NCBI GenBank assembly: GCA_029242545.1
Contig: JAQWTV010000001.1
Location: forward strand, 1-52,410
Length of the DNA stretch: 52,410 bases
Direction: 5' to 3'
Source of the DNA: Roseibacillus sp.
GTDB lineage: Bacteria > Verrucomicrobiota > Verrucomicrobiia > Verrucomicrobiales > Akkermansiaceae
The notes beneath the pieces are model-generated. The model ran no database searches. It was not told the DNA's origin and saw nothing but the letters and a program-made list of their open reading frames with translations. Position 1 is the stretch's first letter; the number at the start of each line of letters is the position of its first letter. A program made the position numbers and the translations under genes. Positions 8,951-18,377 of this stretch are shown here, in pieces.

Positions 8951-11900
8951 ATGAGAATTTTACCCATTCTTCTCTTCGCGATAGCCGTTCCGGCAGCCGC
9001 TTTGGAGGAGATTGATTTTAATCGCGATATCCGCCCAATTCTGTCGGATCGTTGCTTCAAGTGCCATGGTCCGGATGCCAGCAACCAGAAGTCCGACTTC
9101 AGGCTCGATTCTCGCGACAACGCACTGAGAGACCTCGGCGGCTATGTCGGCATCAAGGCAGGCGACCTCGAGGAGAGCGAGATGCATCACCGCATATGGA
9201 GCTCAGACCGCGAGGACGTCATGCCTCCTCCAGAATCAAAACTCAGCTTGAGCGACAAAGAGAAAGCCCTTCTGGATCGCTGGATCAAAGAGGGTGCAAC
9301 CTATGACACGCATTGGGCTTTCAAGAGCATTCCTGCCAAGTTGCAGACGCCAGACAATAAGCCTCTGAAATGGGGCAGTAATCCGGTCGACCCTTTTATC
9401 GCAGAAAAACTTACAAGAGCAGGTCTCGCGCCAAACCCGGAAACCTCCCGTAGAAGCTGGCTGCGCCGGGTAACATTTGACATCACCGGGCTCCCCCCAA
9501 CCCTGACCGAGCTAGATACCTTCCTCTCGGATAAGTCCCAAAACTCCCACGAGCAGGTTGTCGACCGGCTTCTTGCGTCCGAGGCCTACGCTGAGCGTAT
9601 GACGAGTGAATGGCTTGACGTCGCGCGCTACTCGGACACTTACGGTTACCAGGTTGATCGGGATCGTTTCGTCTGGCCATGGCGAGACTGGGTCATCAAA
9701 GCGTTCGGGGAAAATATGCCCTACGACCAGTTCATTACGGAGCAACTGGCCGGCGACCTCCTACCCAACGCTACCAAGGACCAGATTCAGGCAACGACGT
9801 TCAATCGGCTCCATCCCCAGAAGGTCGAGGGAGGTAGCGTCCCCGAGGAATTCCGGGTGGAGTATGTTGTCGACCGGCTTCATACCTTCGGAACCGCTTT
9901 CCTCGGACTCACTCTGGAGTGCTCAAGATGCCACGATCACAAGTACGATCCTATCACGATGAAGGACTACTACAGCCTGAGCTCCTTCTTTGCCAACATC
10001 GATGAAGCTGGACTCTATTCCTACTTCACCCCATCAATCCCAACTCCGACCATGCTCCTTACTTCCGACGAGCAGGACAGCCAGATCGCAGAAAAAGAGG
10101 CGGCCGTAGCAGAATCAATCAAGGCTCTCGCCGCGGAGAGCGCCAACGCTGAGGATTCTTTCACCAAATGGCTCATGAATCGCCCGACTGAGTTCCAGTG
10201 GACAGGCCTTGAGGCCCATGTCTCCTTCGATGGCCGCCAAGGAGGAAATCTTCCCGACCGCGTTCGCAAGGACAAGCCCACCAAAACAAGTGGTAATAAC
10301 AAGTCCGTTGAAGCCGTTCAGGGTCAGGGGCTGCAGCTTACCGGCGACGACGCGGTTCACGTCCAGGGAGCTGGAGCCTTTCGCCGGACCCAGGCGTTCT
10401 CTATCGGCATGTGGATCAATACCCCGAAAAAATTCGATCGCGCGGTCATCTGGCGCCGATCCAAGGCTTGGACTGATGCGGCAAGCCGGGGCTACGAACT
10501 TCTTCTCCTTGATGGAAAGCCGAGTGCCGCACTCATTCACTTCGATCCCGGTAATTCAATCCGGGTCACCGCCAAAAACCCTCTTCCTCCCAATTCTTGG
10601 CATCATCTTACCGTGACCTACGACGGGTCGAGCTCCGCCAAGGGCCTCCGCCTCTGGCTGGATGGAAAGCCCATGCCGTCAACAATCGTCCGTGACAAGC
10701 TGACCAAGAACATCGAGGGAGGGGGAGACCCCGACCTCCGCCTTGGTGAACGCTTTCGCGACGTGGGATTTAAAGAGGGCAAGGTTGATGAACTCCACGT
10801 CTTCAAGCGAGAGCTAACCGCCATCGAAGTCGCCCAGCTTCACGATGACCAGAGCCTCTTGCAGGCTCTGAGAACCCCGCTGACATCAATCGGACCACAG
10901 TTGCGGAAAAATCTGCGGCACTACTTTCTCTCGACCACGCACCCACCTTACATTAGCGAACTTCAAAACCTCCAAAGTGCTCGTGACGCAAAGCGCTCCC
11001 TGATCGAGCCTATCCGGGAAATCATGGTGATGAGAAGGCTGGAGCAACCCCGCCAGTCCTACATCCTTGACCGGGGCCTCTATCATTCGCGGGGTGAGCC
11101 CGTCGGCTTTGACACTCCCGCGGTCCTTCCCCCCTTTCCCGAGGACCAACCACGCAATCGCCTCGGGCTCGCCCGCTGGCTCACCTCCCCGGATCACCCC
11201 CTTACCGCACGGGTTACCGTCAATCGCTACTGGCAACTATTCTTTGGTAACGGCCTGGTCCGTACTCCTGAAGACTTCGGCAGCCAGGGCAAGCCTCCCA
11301 GCCACCCCGAATTGCTAGACTGGCTTGCACGTGACTTTATCCAGAGTGACTGGAATCTACACCATCTCATCAAGCGGATCGTTCTCTCTGCCACCTATCG
11401 ACAGAGTTCCATCGCCCTCGGAGAGAGCCGGGAGACAGATCCCGAAAATGTCTACCTTGGACGAGGAACCACCGAGCGCCTTTCCGCGGAAATGATCAGG
11501 GACAACGTTCTCGCCCTGAGTGGCCTGCTAGTCAAAAAGTCCGGGGGCCCCTCCGTCAAACCCTACGAGGTTGCGGTCTCATTCAAGCCTTCAAATCCCG
11601 GGAAAGGTGAGGACCTCTACCGTCGTAGCGTTTACACTTGGTGGAAACGAACCGGGCCCGCTCCTGTGATGATGACGCTCAATGCCTCGAAACGGGATGT
11701 CTGCCGGGTGCGGCGCGAAGTCACCTCCTCCCCTTTGCAGGCTTTTGTCCTGCTAAACGGACCACAATTCATGGAAGCAGCCCGGGTGATGGCGGCCAAA
11801 CTCCTTGAAAAGCATCCAGACTCCCCTGCCTCTCTAGTTGACGAAGCATTCCGTTCTTTCACGAGTCGCTTTCCCGGGGACAGGGAACGGAAGGTCCTGC

Positions 11901-12076
11901 TCAAGCTCCATGCGGAGCAGCTTGCCCACTACAAGGCCAACCCGGGACAGGCCAAGGGGTTCCTCGGAATCGGAGCCCATCCTGAAGCGAAGGGGCTTCC
12001 TCCACATGAAGTCGCTGCTGCGGCCATTCTAATCAATACAATCATGAACCTCGACGAGGCTGTTTCCAAACGATGA
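8951..12076 (+). CDS. Planctomycete-type cytochrome: PSCyt1 - DUF1549 - LamG - DUF1553
   Basis: A 1041-aa exported multi-domain protein. Start ATG 8951 gives a good signal peptide (MRILPILLFAIAVPAAA). ATG 8927, preceded by GAGGTGG at 8908-8914, and a TTG at 8906 are in-frame alternatives. Domains from ATG 8951: an N-terminal heme-binding segment with C35-F-K-C38-H39; DUF1549 (about 135-345), which itself ends with a second C-x-x-C-H (C324/C327/H328, CSRCH); a LamG/concanavalin A-like domain (about 455-625); and DUF1553 (about 775-1025). Such proteins are found in large numbers in Planctomycetes and Verrucomicrobia beside sulfatases, and are presumed to be periplasmic or surface redox proteins for polysaccharide use; their reaction is unknown. 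The stop overlaps the next gene's start by 4 bp (ATGA), so the two are translationally coupled. Confidence 0.88.
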   Translation: MRILPILLFAIAVPAAALEEIDFNRDIRPILSDRCFKCHGPDASNQKSDFRLDSRDNALRDLGGYVGIKAGDLEESEMHHRIWSSDREDVMPPPESKLSLSDKEKALLDRWIKEGATYDTHWAFKSIPAKLQTPDNKPLKWGSNPVDPFIAEKLTRAGLAPNPETSRRSWLRRVTFDITGLPPTLTELDTFLSDKSQNSHEQVVDRLLASEAYAERMTSEWLDVARYSDTYGYQVDRDRFVWPWRDWVIKAFGENMPYDQFITEQLAGDLLPNATKDQIQATTFNRLHPQKVEGGSVPEEFRVEYVVDRLHTFGTAFLGLTLECSRCHDHKYDPITMKDYYSLSSFFANIDEAGLYSYFTPSIPTPTMLLTSDEQDSQIAEKEAAVAESIKALAAESANAEDSFTKWLMNRPTEFQWTGLEAHVSFDGRQGGNLPDRVRKDKPTKTSGNNKSVEAVQGQGLQLTGDDAVHVQGAGAFRRTQAFSIGMWINTPKKFDRAVIWRRSKAWTDAASRGYELLLLDGKPSAALIHFDPGNSIRVTAKNPLPPNSWHHLTVTYDGSSSAKGLRLWLDGKPMPSTIVRDKLTKNIEGGGDPDLRLGERFRDVGFKEGKVDELHVFKRELTAIEVAQLHDDQSLLQALRTPLTSIGPQLRKNLRHYFLSTTHPPYISELQNLQSARDAKRSLIEPIREIMVMRRLEQPRQSYILDRGLYHSRGEPVGFDTPAVLPPFPEDQPRNRLGLARWLTSPDHPLTARVTVNRYWQLFFGNGLVRTPEDFGSQGKPPSHPELLDWLARDFIQSDWNLHHLIKRIVLSATYRQSSIALGESRETDPENVYLGRGTTERLSAEMIRDNVLALSGLLVKKSGGPSVKPYEVAVSFKPSNPGKGEDLYRRSVYTWWKRTGPAPVMMTLNASKRDVCRVRREVTSSPLQAFVLLNGPQFMEAARVMAAKLLEKHPDSPASLVDEAFRSFTSRFPGDRERKVLLKLHAEQLAHYKANPGQAKGFLGIGAHPEAKGLPPHEVAAAAILINTIMNLDEAVSKR

Positions 12077-13521
12077 GCACGATTCACTCACCTGCATGCA
12101 GCGGCTTTGAGAGCCCAATCGGCCTCAGCCGAAGGAAGGCCTTGCAGTCTTTCGGAATGGGCCTTGGTTCTCTTGCCCTCGCAGATCTCGTCTCCGGAGA
12201 AAAACCCCAAAAAGGACCACTACCCAACGCAATTCCTGCAAAAGCGAAGAGAGTCATCTTTCTCTTTCAAGCAGGCGGCCCCTCTCAGATTGACCTTTAC
12301 GACTGGAAGCCCCGGCTGAAAGCGGACGCTGGCAAGGAGCTCCCTGCTTCCATCCGTATGGGACAGCGCCTCACCGCGATGTCCGGAAACCAAGCCAGCC
12401 TGCCTCTGGTAGGCACTCCCTTCAAAATGGAGCAGCACGGTGACTCCGGATCCTGGGTCAACAGCGATACTCTCCCTCATATTGCGGGCATCGCCGATGA
12501 CATCTGCTTTATCAAGTCCATGCACACCGAGGCCATCAACCATGGCCCCGGGGTGACCTTCATGCAAACCGGGTCGCAGTTTCCGGGGCGTCCGAGTATG
12601 GGAGCATGGCTCGATTTTGGTCTCGGATCCATGAACAGCGACCTACCCTCCTTCGTGGTCATGGTCACCAAGAACAAGGGGGGCCAGCCGCTGGTATCAA
12701 GACTATGGGGCAGTGGCTTTCTTCCTGGAAAGCATGACGGAGTCCGCTTTCGGGCTGACAAGGATGCGATCCTTTACCTCAACAGTCCAGAGGGCATCGA
12801 CCGGACAAACCGCAGAAAGGTCCTCGACCACCTCCGGGATCTTCATGAGATCCAGCTTCAAGAAACGGGAGACCCTGCCCTCGAAACCCGGATCGCCCAA
12901 TACGAAATGGCCTTCAACATGCAACGGTCGATCCCTGAGGTAACTGACCTCTCGGATGAACCAGAAAGCACTTTTAAGCTCTATGGCGAACACGCAAGGA
13001 AACCAGGATCCTTTGCAGCGAACTGTCTCCTCGCCAGACGGCTGGCCGAAAAAGATGTTCGATTCATTCAGCTCTACCATCAGGGCTGGGACCAGCACGG
13101 GGGATTACCTGGAGGCATCAAGAATCAGTGCCGAGAGACCGACCAGGCCTCCGCCGCACTCGTCACTGACCTGAAGAATCGCGGCTTACTGGATGACACC
13201 CTTGTGATCTGGGGTGGCGAATTCGGTCGCACAAGTTACTGCCAGGGGAGATTCAACGCCGGCAACTTCGGGAGGGACCATCACGGGCGCTGTTTCACGA
13301 TGTGGATGGCTGGCGGCGGGTGCAAGGCGGGAACTACCTACGGATCTACGGACGACTACAGTTACAACGTTGCTGAGAATCCGGTCCATATTCACGATCT
13401 TCACGCAACTATTCTTCACCTTCTCGGCATCGATCACGAGAGCCTCACCTACAAATATCAGGGCCGACACTTTCGTCTTACCGATGTTCATGGAAAAGTG
13501 CTCCAGGGGGCGCTGGCATGA
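12073..13521 (+). CDS. DUF1501 family protein, Tat-exported
   Basis: A 482-aa protein of the DUF1501 family, which has an alkaline-phosphatase/sulfatase-like fold and no proven reaction. The N-terminus carries a twin-arginine signal (SRRKALQSFGMGLGSLALA), so it is probably exported folded. Recognisable family features are FLFQAGGPSQIDLYDWKP near residue 65, NHGPGVTFMQTG (about 156-167), VIWGGEFGRTSY, and GRDHHGRCF near residue 400; His and Asp residues in these stretches are probable metal ligands. It starts inside the stop of the DUF1549/DUF1553 gene (ATGA overlap), the standard arrangement in PVC genomes, which implies equal production and joint action. A plausible but unproven idea is that it acts as a hydrolase or electron-transfer partner to the cytochrome. 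Confidence 0.88.
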   Translation: MSTIHSPACSGFESPIGLSRRKALQSFGMGLGSLALADLVSGEKPQKGPLPNAIPAKAKRVIFLFQAGGPSQIDLYDWKPRLKADAGKELPASIRMGQRLTAMSGNQASLPLVGTPFKMEQHGDSGSWVNSDTLPHIAGIADDICFIKSMHTEAINHGPGVTFMQTGSQFPGRPSMGAWLDFGLGSMNSDLPSFVVMVTKNKGGQPLVSRLWGSGFLPGKHDGVRFRADKDAILYLNSPEGIDRTNRRKVLDHLRDLHEIQLQETGDPALETRIAQYEMAFNMQRSIPEVTDLSDEPESTFKLYGEHARKPGSFAANCLLARRLAEKDVRFIQLYHQGWDQHGGLPGGIKNQCRETDQASAALVTDLKNRGLLDDTLVIWGGEFGRTSYCQGRFNAGNFGRDHHGRCFTMWMAGGGCKAGTTYGSTDDYSYNVAENPVHIHDLHATILHLLGIDHESLTYKYQGRHFRLTDVHGKVLQGALA

Positions 13522-13641
13522 ATTGGGTATTGCCTAGGACCTACCCCTCCTCTTAAGGATCTTCCTACTCGTGACCAATTTCTATCCTGAATCCTGAATA
13601 CCCCGGATCCCATCAATCTCCGCCCTTCCAAAGAAACATCC

Positions 13642-16600
13642 ATGAAACGTCTTGCTCTCATCATCCCTCTGCTCCTCTCGCTGCTTTGCCCTCTTCTCAT
13701 GTCCGACAGGAAAGAGGAAAAAGTTAAACACATCGTCTTTATTGCAGGAAATCGAAGCCACGGCCCCGGTGAACACGAATTCTACGCAGGCTGCACTCTC
13801 CTCGCCAAAGCCCTCAACGAGCAGAGCGGACTGAAAGTGAAAGCTACGGTTGTTCGTGCGGACTGGCCTAAGGAGGATAAGGCGGTCGTAGAAAGCGCCG
13901 ACACTATCGTCATTTACGCCGACCACGTCAGCGCTCATGGTGGGCAGTGGGAATTTCTCGATACTCTTGCCAAGAAAGGCGTTGGCATGGTTTTCATGCA
14001 CTATGCTGTTCACCCCAGTAAGGAGATCGGCGAAAAATATTACCGCCCCTGGATTGGAGGCGCCATGGAAAGTGGGTGGTCAGTAAATCCTCACTGGGTC
14101 GCGGATCTGGCCATCATGAAGGGCCACGAAATCAGCAACGGCGTGCCCGAAAAAGTGACCTGCCTCGATGAGTGGTATTACCATATGCGCTTTGTGGAGG
14201 ATCGGGACAAAGTTCTAGACCTCTTCACTGCTGTTCCCACCCGCAAGAACATGCACCGCTACATCAACATGTGGAACAAAAATGGCGTCGATGGACTGGG
14301 TAAGCAACAAACCCTGATGTGGGGATACGAGCGACCCGAGGGTGGTCGAGGAATAGGTTTCGTGGGGGGACATTATCACCAGAGCTGGGCGGTAGACGGG
14401 GTCCGTAAGGCTGTGCTCAACGCCATCATCTGGAGCGCGGGGATGAAGGTTCCCGCAGAAGGCGTGCTTTCAAAAAGTCCCACCGAAGAGGAACTCAATG
14501 TCAACCTCGACAAGAAAGGCAGGGTTAAACGAATAAAGATACCCGATCCCGTAGCTTGGAAAAATCTTCCCTCCGCCAAAATTCAGACAGAAAGAGAGGC
14601 GGGTTTTAATAAGGGTGCCGGAGCGAAGGTTCGACCAGCCCCGGCACCCGATAAGAGCGGCTCTCCCACAACCAGAACCGCTACCACGGATGCCGCTGAT
14701 AAAGAACGGCAGCCTGAGCAAGTGGAGCGACCAGAGGCAGATCCTGCTGCCAAGATTCTTCTACCCAACGACCTCCAGATTTCGGTCTGGGCAGAAGGCC
14801 CAATGGTGGGGCCGCCTTTGAGCATGGACACCGACAGTGCGGGGAGGCTCTGGGTTGCAGAAAGCCGCCCTACCGCAGAGCACCCGAGCGCCTCCCGAAT
14901 CATTGTCCTCGAGGATGAGAACCGCGATGGTCGCGCCGACAAGTCGCACGTGTTCATCGAAGACCAAGCACTGAAGGGACCTCTCGCAATCAGTGTCTTT
15001 GGAAACAGGGTGCTCGCCTTCAACCCTCCCCATTTAACGGTTTATACCGATACTAATGAGAATCTCATCTTCGAACCGGAAATAGATAAGCGAGAGAATA
15101 TCCTCAGTGGATTCGAGCGCGGCGAGAATTCTGGAAGCCTACAGGAGATCGTCGGAGGTCCGGATGGCAGATGGCACTTTGGGCATGGTCGCAGCGGGGC
15201 GGAGTTTAAGGACAGGAACGGAGTGAATTTCGTAATAAAAGGACTGTCCGCGGATGGCGGGCGGGAGAAGGCCGAGAACCCCCGCGACCTTGCCAACCAG
15301 ACTAGCGGGGACGGGAAGGTCTGGGTCGGAGGTTTCGCCGCCAGCGTCAATCCGGACGGGTCCAGAGTTCGTATCGTGGGACATGGCTTCAATCATAGCG
15401 TGGGGCAGGCGATTACCTCTTTCGGAGATATGTTCCAGAATGATCAAAGTGATACGGGATCATGCCGAATCACCTGGCTCATGGAAGGAGGCTTCCTGGG
15501 GTTCTGCTCTCCGAATGGTCGCCGACCTTGGCAAATAGATCAGCGTCCAGACCAGCCAGACTCTGACGCTGAATGGCGGCAGTGGGACCCGGGAACTCTT
15601 CCGGCCGGGGACACCTACGAGAGGGGCTCACCCCGCGGGATGTGTTTTTATGAAAACGGCTCTCTCCCTAAAAGGTATGCCGGGCTTCTGGCAAGTTGTG
15701 ATGCTGAGCGAGGGGAGGTATTTGGATATTTCCCCGTCACGGAAAAGTCTAATTTCAAGCTTGAGCGTTTCTCCCTGCTGAAATCGAGAACCCCTGAGGG
15801 ATTTCATCCAATCGATATTCTGGTCGGTGCCGATGGCGCATTATATCTGGCCACTACCAATACCCTGAAAAACCCTCTCTCCGGAGAGAAGCGCTTACCA
15901 CCCGCAGGCACAATATACCGGGTTGCGCCAAAGGGCTTCCGTTCCACACCGCAACCATTGCCTGCAGGGGCAATCAAGCGCGCCGTTACACTTCTCTCCA
16001 GTCCCGCCCAGAATGTGAGGCTCTCGGGCCTCGAAATCTTGCGTGCCGCCGGAGAAAAAGCTCTCCCAGCTGTCCGGGGAATGCTCGGACACTACGATGG
16101 ATACATTCAGGCACGGGCCGTCTGGGCGCTCCCCTACCTTGGGGCCGAGGGCAAGCGTCTTGCGCGCGGGCTTCTTGAAAGCTCGGATGCCTCAACTCGC
16201 CTTCTCGCGTTTCGTTCCCTGCGGAGCGCGGGCGAAGACTTTCTGGGAGGAGGGGCGATGCTACTCCCTGGAGGATTACTCAGTAAGTTTTACGCTGACG
16301 AACCAAGCCCCGCGGTCCGGCGGGAGGTTGTCCTCTCCTTGCGCGATGCCAACCCCCAGCAAAAAGCGACCTCTGTAAGTTATTTTCTTCGCCGATGCAG
16401 CGCGAGCGACCCCACTTATCTTGAGGCGTGTGGCCTTGCCTCCGAAGGCGCGGAGGACCTCATCTGGTCGAGGTTAAAGACCTTGGCAGGTGTTTCTGCC
16501 GCGCTCGAGTGGCCTGAGGCTTTCGCCAAAATCACTTGGCGTCTCCGGCCTAGTGCGGCCATTCTCGATCTCCGCAAACGCGCCCTTTCCAAAAGTCTTT

Positions 16601-16809
16601 CCGATGATGCGCGAATCACGGCGGTAGAGACGCTCGCATTTAGTCGGGACGTAGAGGTCGTCCGGACTCTCATTGAAATTGCCAAGACCAAGGATCCTGT
16701 CGGGAAGGAAGCCCGACGCTGGCTCTTTCACCTATCCGGAACACGATGGAGCGATCTTAATCTTATTCCCCTTCTCAAGGCGCATGGGATCGTGGAACAG
16801 GAAAACTAG
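13642..16809 (+). CDS. ThuA-like domain fused to PVC-type NHL propeller and HEAT repeats
   Basis: A 1055-aa exported protein with a hydrophobic N-terminus (residues 1-20). Residues about 28-275 are a ThuA-like (trehalose-utilisation, GATase-like fold) domain: HIVFIAGNRSHGPGEHEF, VIYADH, GMVFMHYAVHP, and GFVGGHYHQSW are typical. A charged, Pro-rich linker (about 325-370) leads to a PVC-type beta-propeller dehydrogenase-like domain (about 375-790; LPNDLQISVWAEGP, GRLWVAESRP). Alpha-helical HEAT-like repeats fill about 795-1050. Related PVC proteins often end in a cytochrome c domain, but I find no C-x-x-C-H anywhere here, so this one should not bind c-type heme. The gap to the DUF1501 gene is 120 bp and to the next sulfatase only 45 bp. 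It probably acts on sugars outside the cytoplasm; the substrate is unknown. Confidence 0.8.
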   Translation: MKRLALIIPLLLSLLCPLLMSDRKEEKVKHIVFIAGNRSHGPGEHEFYAGCTLLAKALNEQSGLKVKATVVRADWPKEDKAVVESADTIVIYADHVSAHGGQWEFLDTLAKKGVGMVFMHYAVHPSKEIGEKYYRPWIGGAMESGWSVNPHWVADLAIMKGHEISNGVPEKVTCLDEWYYHMRFVEDRDKVLDLFTAVPTRKNMHRYINMWNKNGVDGLGKQQTLMWGYERPEGGRGIGFVGGHYHQSWAVDGVRKAVLNAIIWSAGMKVPAEGVLSKSPTEEELNVNLDKKGRVKRIKIPDPVAWKNLPSAKIQTEREAGFNKGAGAKVRPAPAPDKSGSPTTRTATTDAADKERQPEQVERPEADPAAKILLPNDLQISVWAEGPMVGPPLSMDTDSAGRLWVAESRPTAEHPSASRIIVLEDENRDGRADKSHVFIEDQALKGPLAISVFGNRVLAFNPPHLTVYTDTNENLIFEPEIDKRENILSGFERGENSGSLQEIVGGPDGRWHFGHGRSGAEFKDRNGVNFVIKGLSADGGREKAENPRDLANQTSGDGKVWVGGFAASVNPDGSRVRIVGHGFNHSVGQAITSFGDMFQNDQSDTGSCRITWLMEGGFLGFCSPNGRRPWQIDQRPDQPDSDAEWRQWDPGTLPAGDTYERGSPRGMCFYENGSLPKRYAGLLASCDAERGEVFGYFPVTEKSNFKLERFSLLKSRTPEGFHPIDILVGADGALYLATTNTLKNPLSGEKRLPPAGTIYRVAPKGFRSTPQPLPAGAIKRAVTLLSSPAQNVRLSGLEILRAAGEKALPAVRGMLGHYDGYIQARAVWALPYLGAEGKRLARGLLESSDASTRLLAFRSLRSAGEDFLGGGAMLLPGGLLSKFYADEPSPAVRREVVLSLRDANPQQKATSVSYFLRRCSASDPTYLEACGLASEGAEDLIWSRLKTLAGVSAALEWPEAFAKITWRLRPSAAILDLRKRALSKSLSDDARITAVETLAFSRDVEVVRTLIEIAKTKDPVGKEARRWLFHLSGTRWSDLNLIPLLKAHGIVEQEN

Positions 16810-16854
16810 GAGAGCTGCTGCCCTGAAGATTGCCTGCGGGACATTCGAGGAGAT

Positions 16855-18363
16855 ATGAAACTCACCGCTCTGATTGTTTTACTTGGTCTTGGAGCCATCT
16901 CTCTAGCGAAGTCTGCGCCCCAACCTAACATCGTCATCATATACACTGACGACCAGGGATACGGAGATTCCAGTTGCCTGAACGCGCAGGCAAAGTTCAA
17001 GACTCCTCATCAGGATCGCCTAGCCCGGGAGGGCATGACTTTCACCGACGCTCATTGCTCAGATACCGTCTGCACGCCCTCCCGTTATGGATTGCTTACA
17101 GGGCGATACAGCTGGCGAACGACCTTGAAGAGAGGCGTTTTCGGGGCAGAGCACCCTTGCTTGATCCCAAAAGGGCGCGCAACCCTGGCCTCCTTCCTGC
17201 GCCGTAACGGCTACCAAACAGCGATGGTTGGCAAATGGCATCTGGGCATGGATTTCCCGGGCACCCCTGAGAATCGAGACTGGTCTCTTCCAGTTCAAGA
17301 TATGCCTTTAGACAAGGGATTCGACTATTTCTGGGGAATCCCTGCCTCCATGAATTACGGCGTATTGGCATGGTTTGAGGGCCGTTTCGCCAAAGTGCCC
17401 CCTTCACGATGGACCAGGAAGAAAGCAAATCATCTTGCGCTCTCGGACTATCGCATCGCACCCCCCTATCACGCGGAGCAGGCCGAGGGGCTCATGGAAG
17501 TGGCCCCGGATTTCGTCGATTCCTTATGCCTTACCCGTTTCACCGACCGCGCAATCAAATGGATTGAGTCCGTCGCGGAAGAAGCCCGGGGCACTCGTCC
17601 CCTCTTTCTTTATCTTCCCCTCACTTCACCGCACAAGCCGGTGATCCCGCTGAAGCAGTTCCGGGGTCGGGGAAGCGCAGGTGCCTACGGCGAATTCATG
17701 ATCGAAACAGATTGGCATCTGGGGCGGATCCTCGCCACCCTCGACCGGGAAAAACTCACCAGAAACACGATCGTAATATACACCTCCGATAATGGGCCGG
17801 AGAACACTTGGAAAGAGCGCATCAAGAAATTCAACCATCACAGCGCCGGCCCGTATCGCGGGGGCAAGCGCTCTATCTACGAAGGCGGCCACCGGGTGCC
17901 TTTCTTTCTCCGCTGGCCTGCCAGAGTGAAACCCGGAACTCACTGGACTGGACCGATTTGCCAGACTGACCTCCTCGCTACCTTCGCCGACATTCTTAAC
18001 CAACCGCTCCCCGGAGACGCAGCGGAGGACAGTATTAGCTTTCGCGCAGCCTGGCATGGCGGGAAAGCACAACCTTCGACCCGGCCTCCCGTCATTCATC
18101 ATGCCGCCAATGGTCGCTTTGCCATTCGTCAGGGCTCCTGGAAGCTGATCATGGAAAGCGGGAAAAAGGCCGAGCAGCGGGAACTCTATAATCTCGATAC
18201 TGATCCGGGAGAGAAGCGCAATGTTCTCCTCCAAAACCGTAATGTTGAAAAGGAGCTATTCGACCAGCTCATTACTATTGTCACGAGTGGGTCGACTCGG
18301 AATGGGACGACTACGAAAAATGACACCCCTCCGTGGGCCGATCTCATCTGGCTTCCCCGTTGA
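16855..18363 (+). CDS. Type I sulfatase (family S1), secreted
   Basis: A 502-aa sulfatase with a signal peptide (residues 1-21, ending SAKSA-like) and a close Shine-Dalgarno (GAGGAG just before the ATG). Key residues: Asp32/Asp33 (YTDDQGYGD), signature C73-T-P-S-R, GKWHLGMDFPG, SPHKPVIP, SDNGPEN. It shares layout with the first complete sulfatase of the window, including RYGLLTGRYSWR after the signature and RGGKRSIYEGGHRVPFF late in the protein, so both probably belong to the same arylsulfatase subgroup. It lies 45 bp after the ThuA fusion and 14 bp before the next sulfatase, so the three genes are probably one transcript. It hydrolyses a sulfate ester; the substrate is not readable from sequence. 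Confidence 0.92.
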   Translation: MKLTALIVLLGLGAISLAKSAPQPNIVIIYTDDQGYGDSSCLNAQAKFKTPHQDRLAREGMTFTDAHCSDTVCTPSRYGLLTGRYSWRTTLKRGVFGAEHPCLIPKGRATLASFLRRNGYQTAMVGKWHLGMDFPGTPENRDWSLPVQDMPLDKGFDYFWGIPASMNYGVLAWFEGRFAKVPPSRWTRKKANHLALSDYRIAPPYHAEQAEGLMEVAPDFVDSLCLTRFTDRAIKWIESVAEEARGTRPLFLYLPLTSPHKPVIPLKQFRGRGSAGAYGEFMIETDWHLGRILATLDREKLTRNTIVIYTSDNGPENTWKERIKKFNHHSAGPYRGGKRSIYEGGHRVPFFLRWPARVKPGTHWTGPICQTDLLATFADILNQPLPGDAAEDSISFRAAWHGGKAQPSTRPPVIHHAANGRFAIRQGSWKLIMESGKKAEQRELYNLDTDPGEKRNVLLQNRNVEKELFDQLITIVTSGSTRNGTTTKNDTPPWADLIWLPR

Positions 18364-18377
18364 TTCCAGCTTTCGCC

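Noticed and set aside
10984..10992. GACGCAAAG copies in coding DNA (also at 21099)
   Set aside because: They lie inside the DUF1549/DUF1553 and metY genes without flanking helices; noted only because they lower the weight of the same motif in the metY leader.
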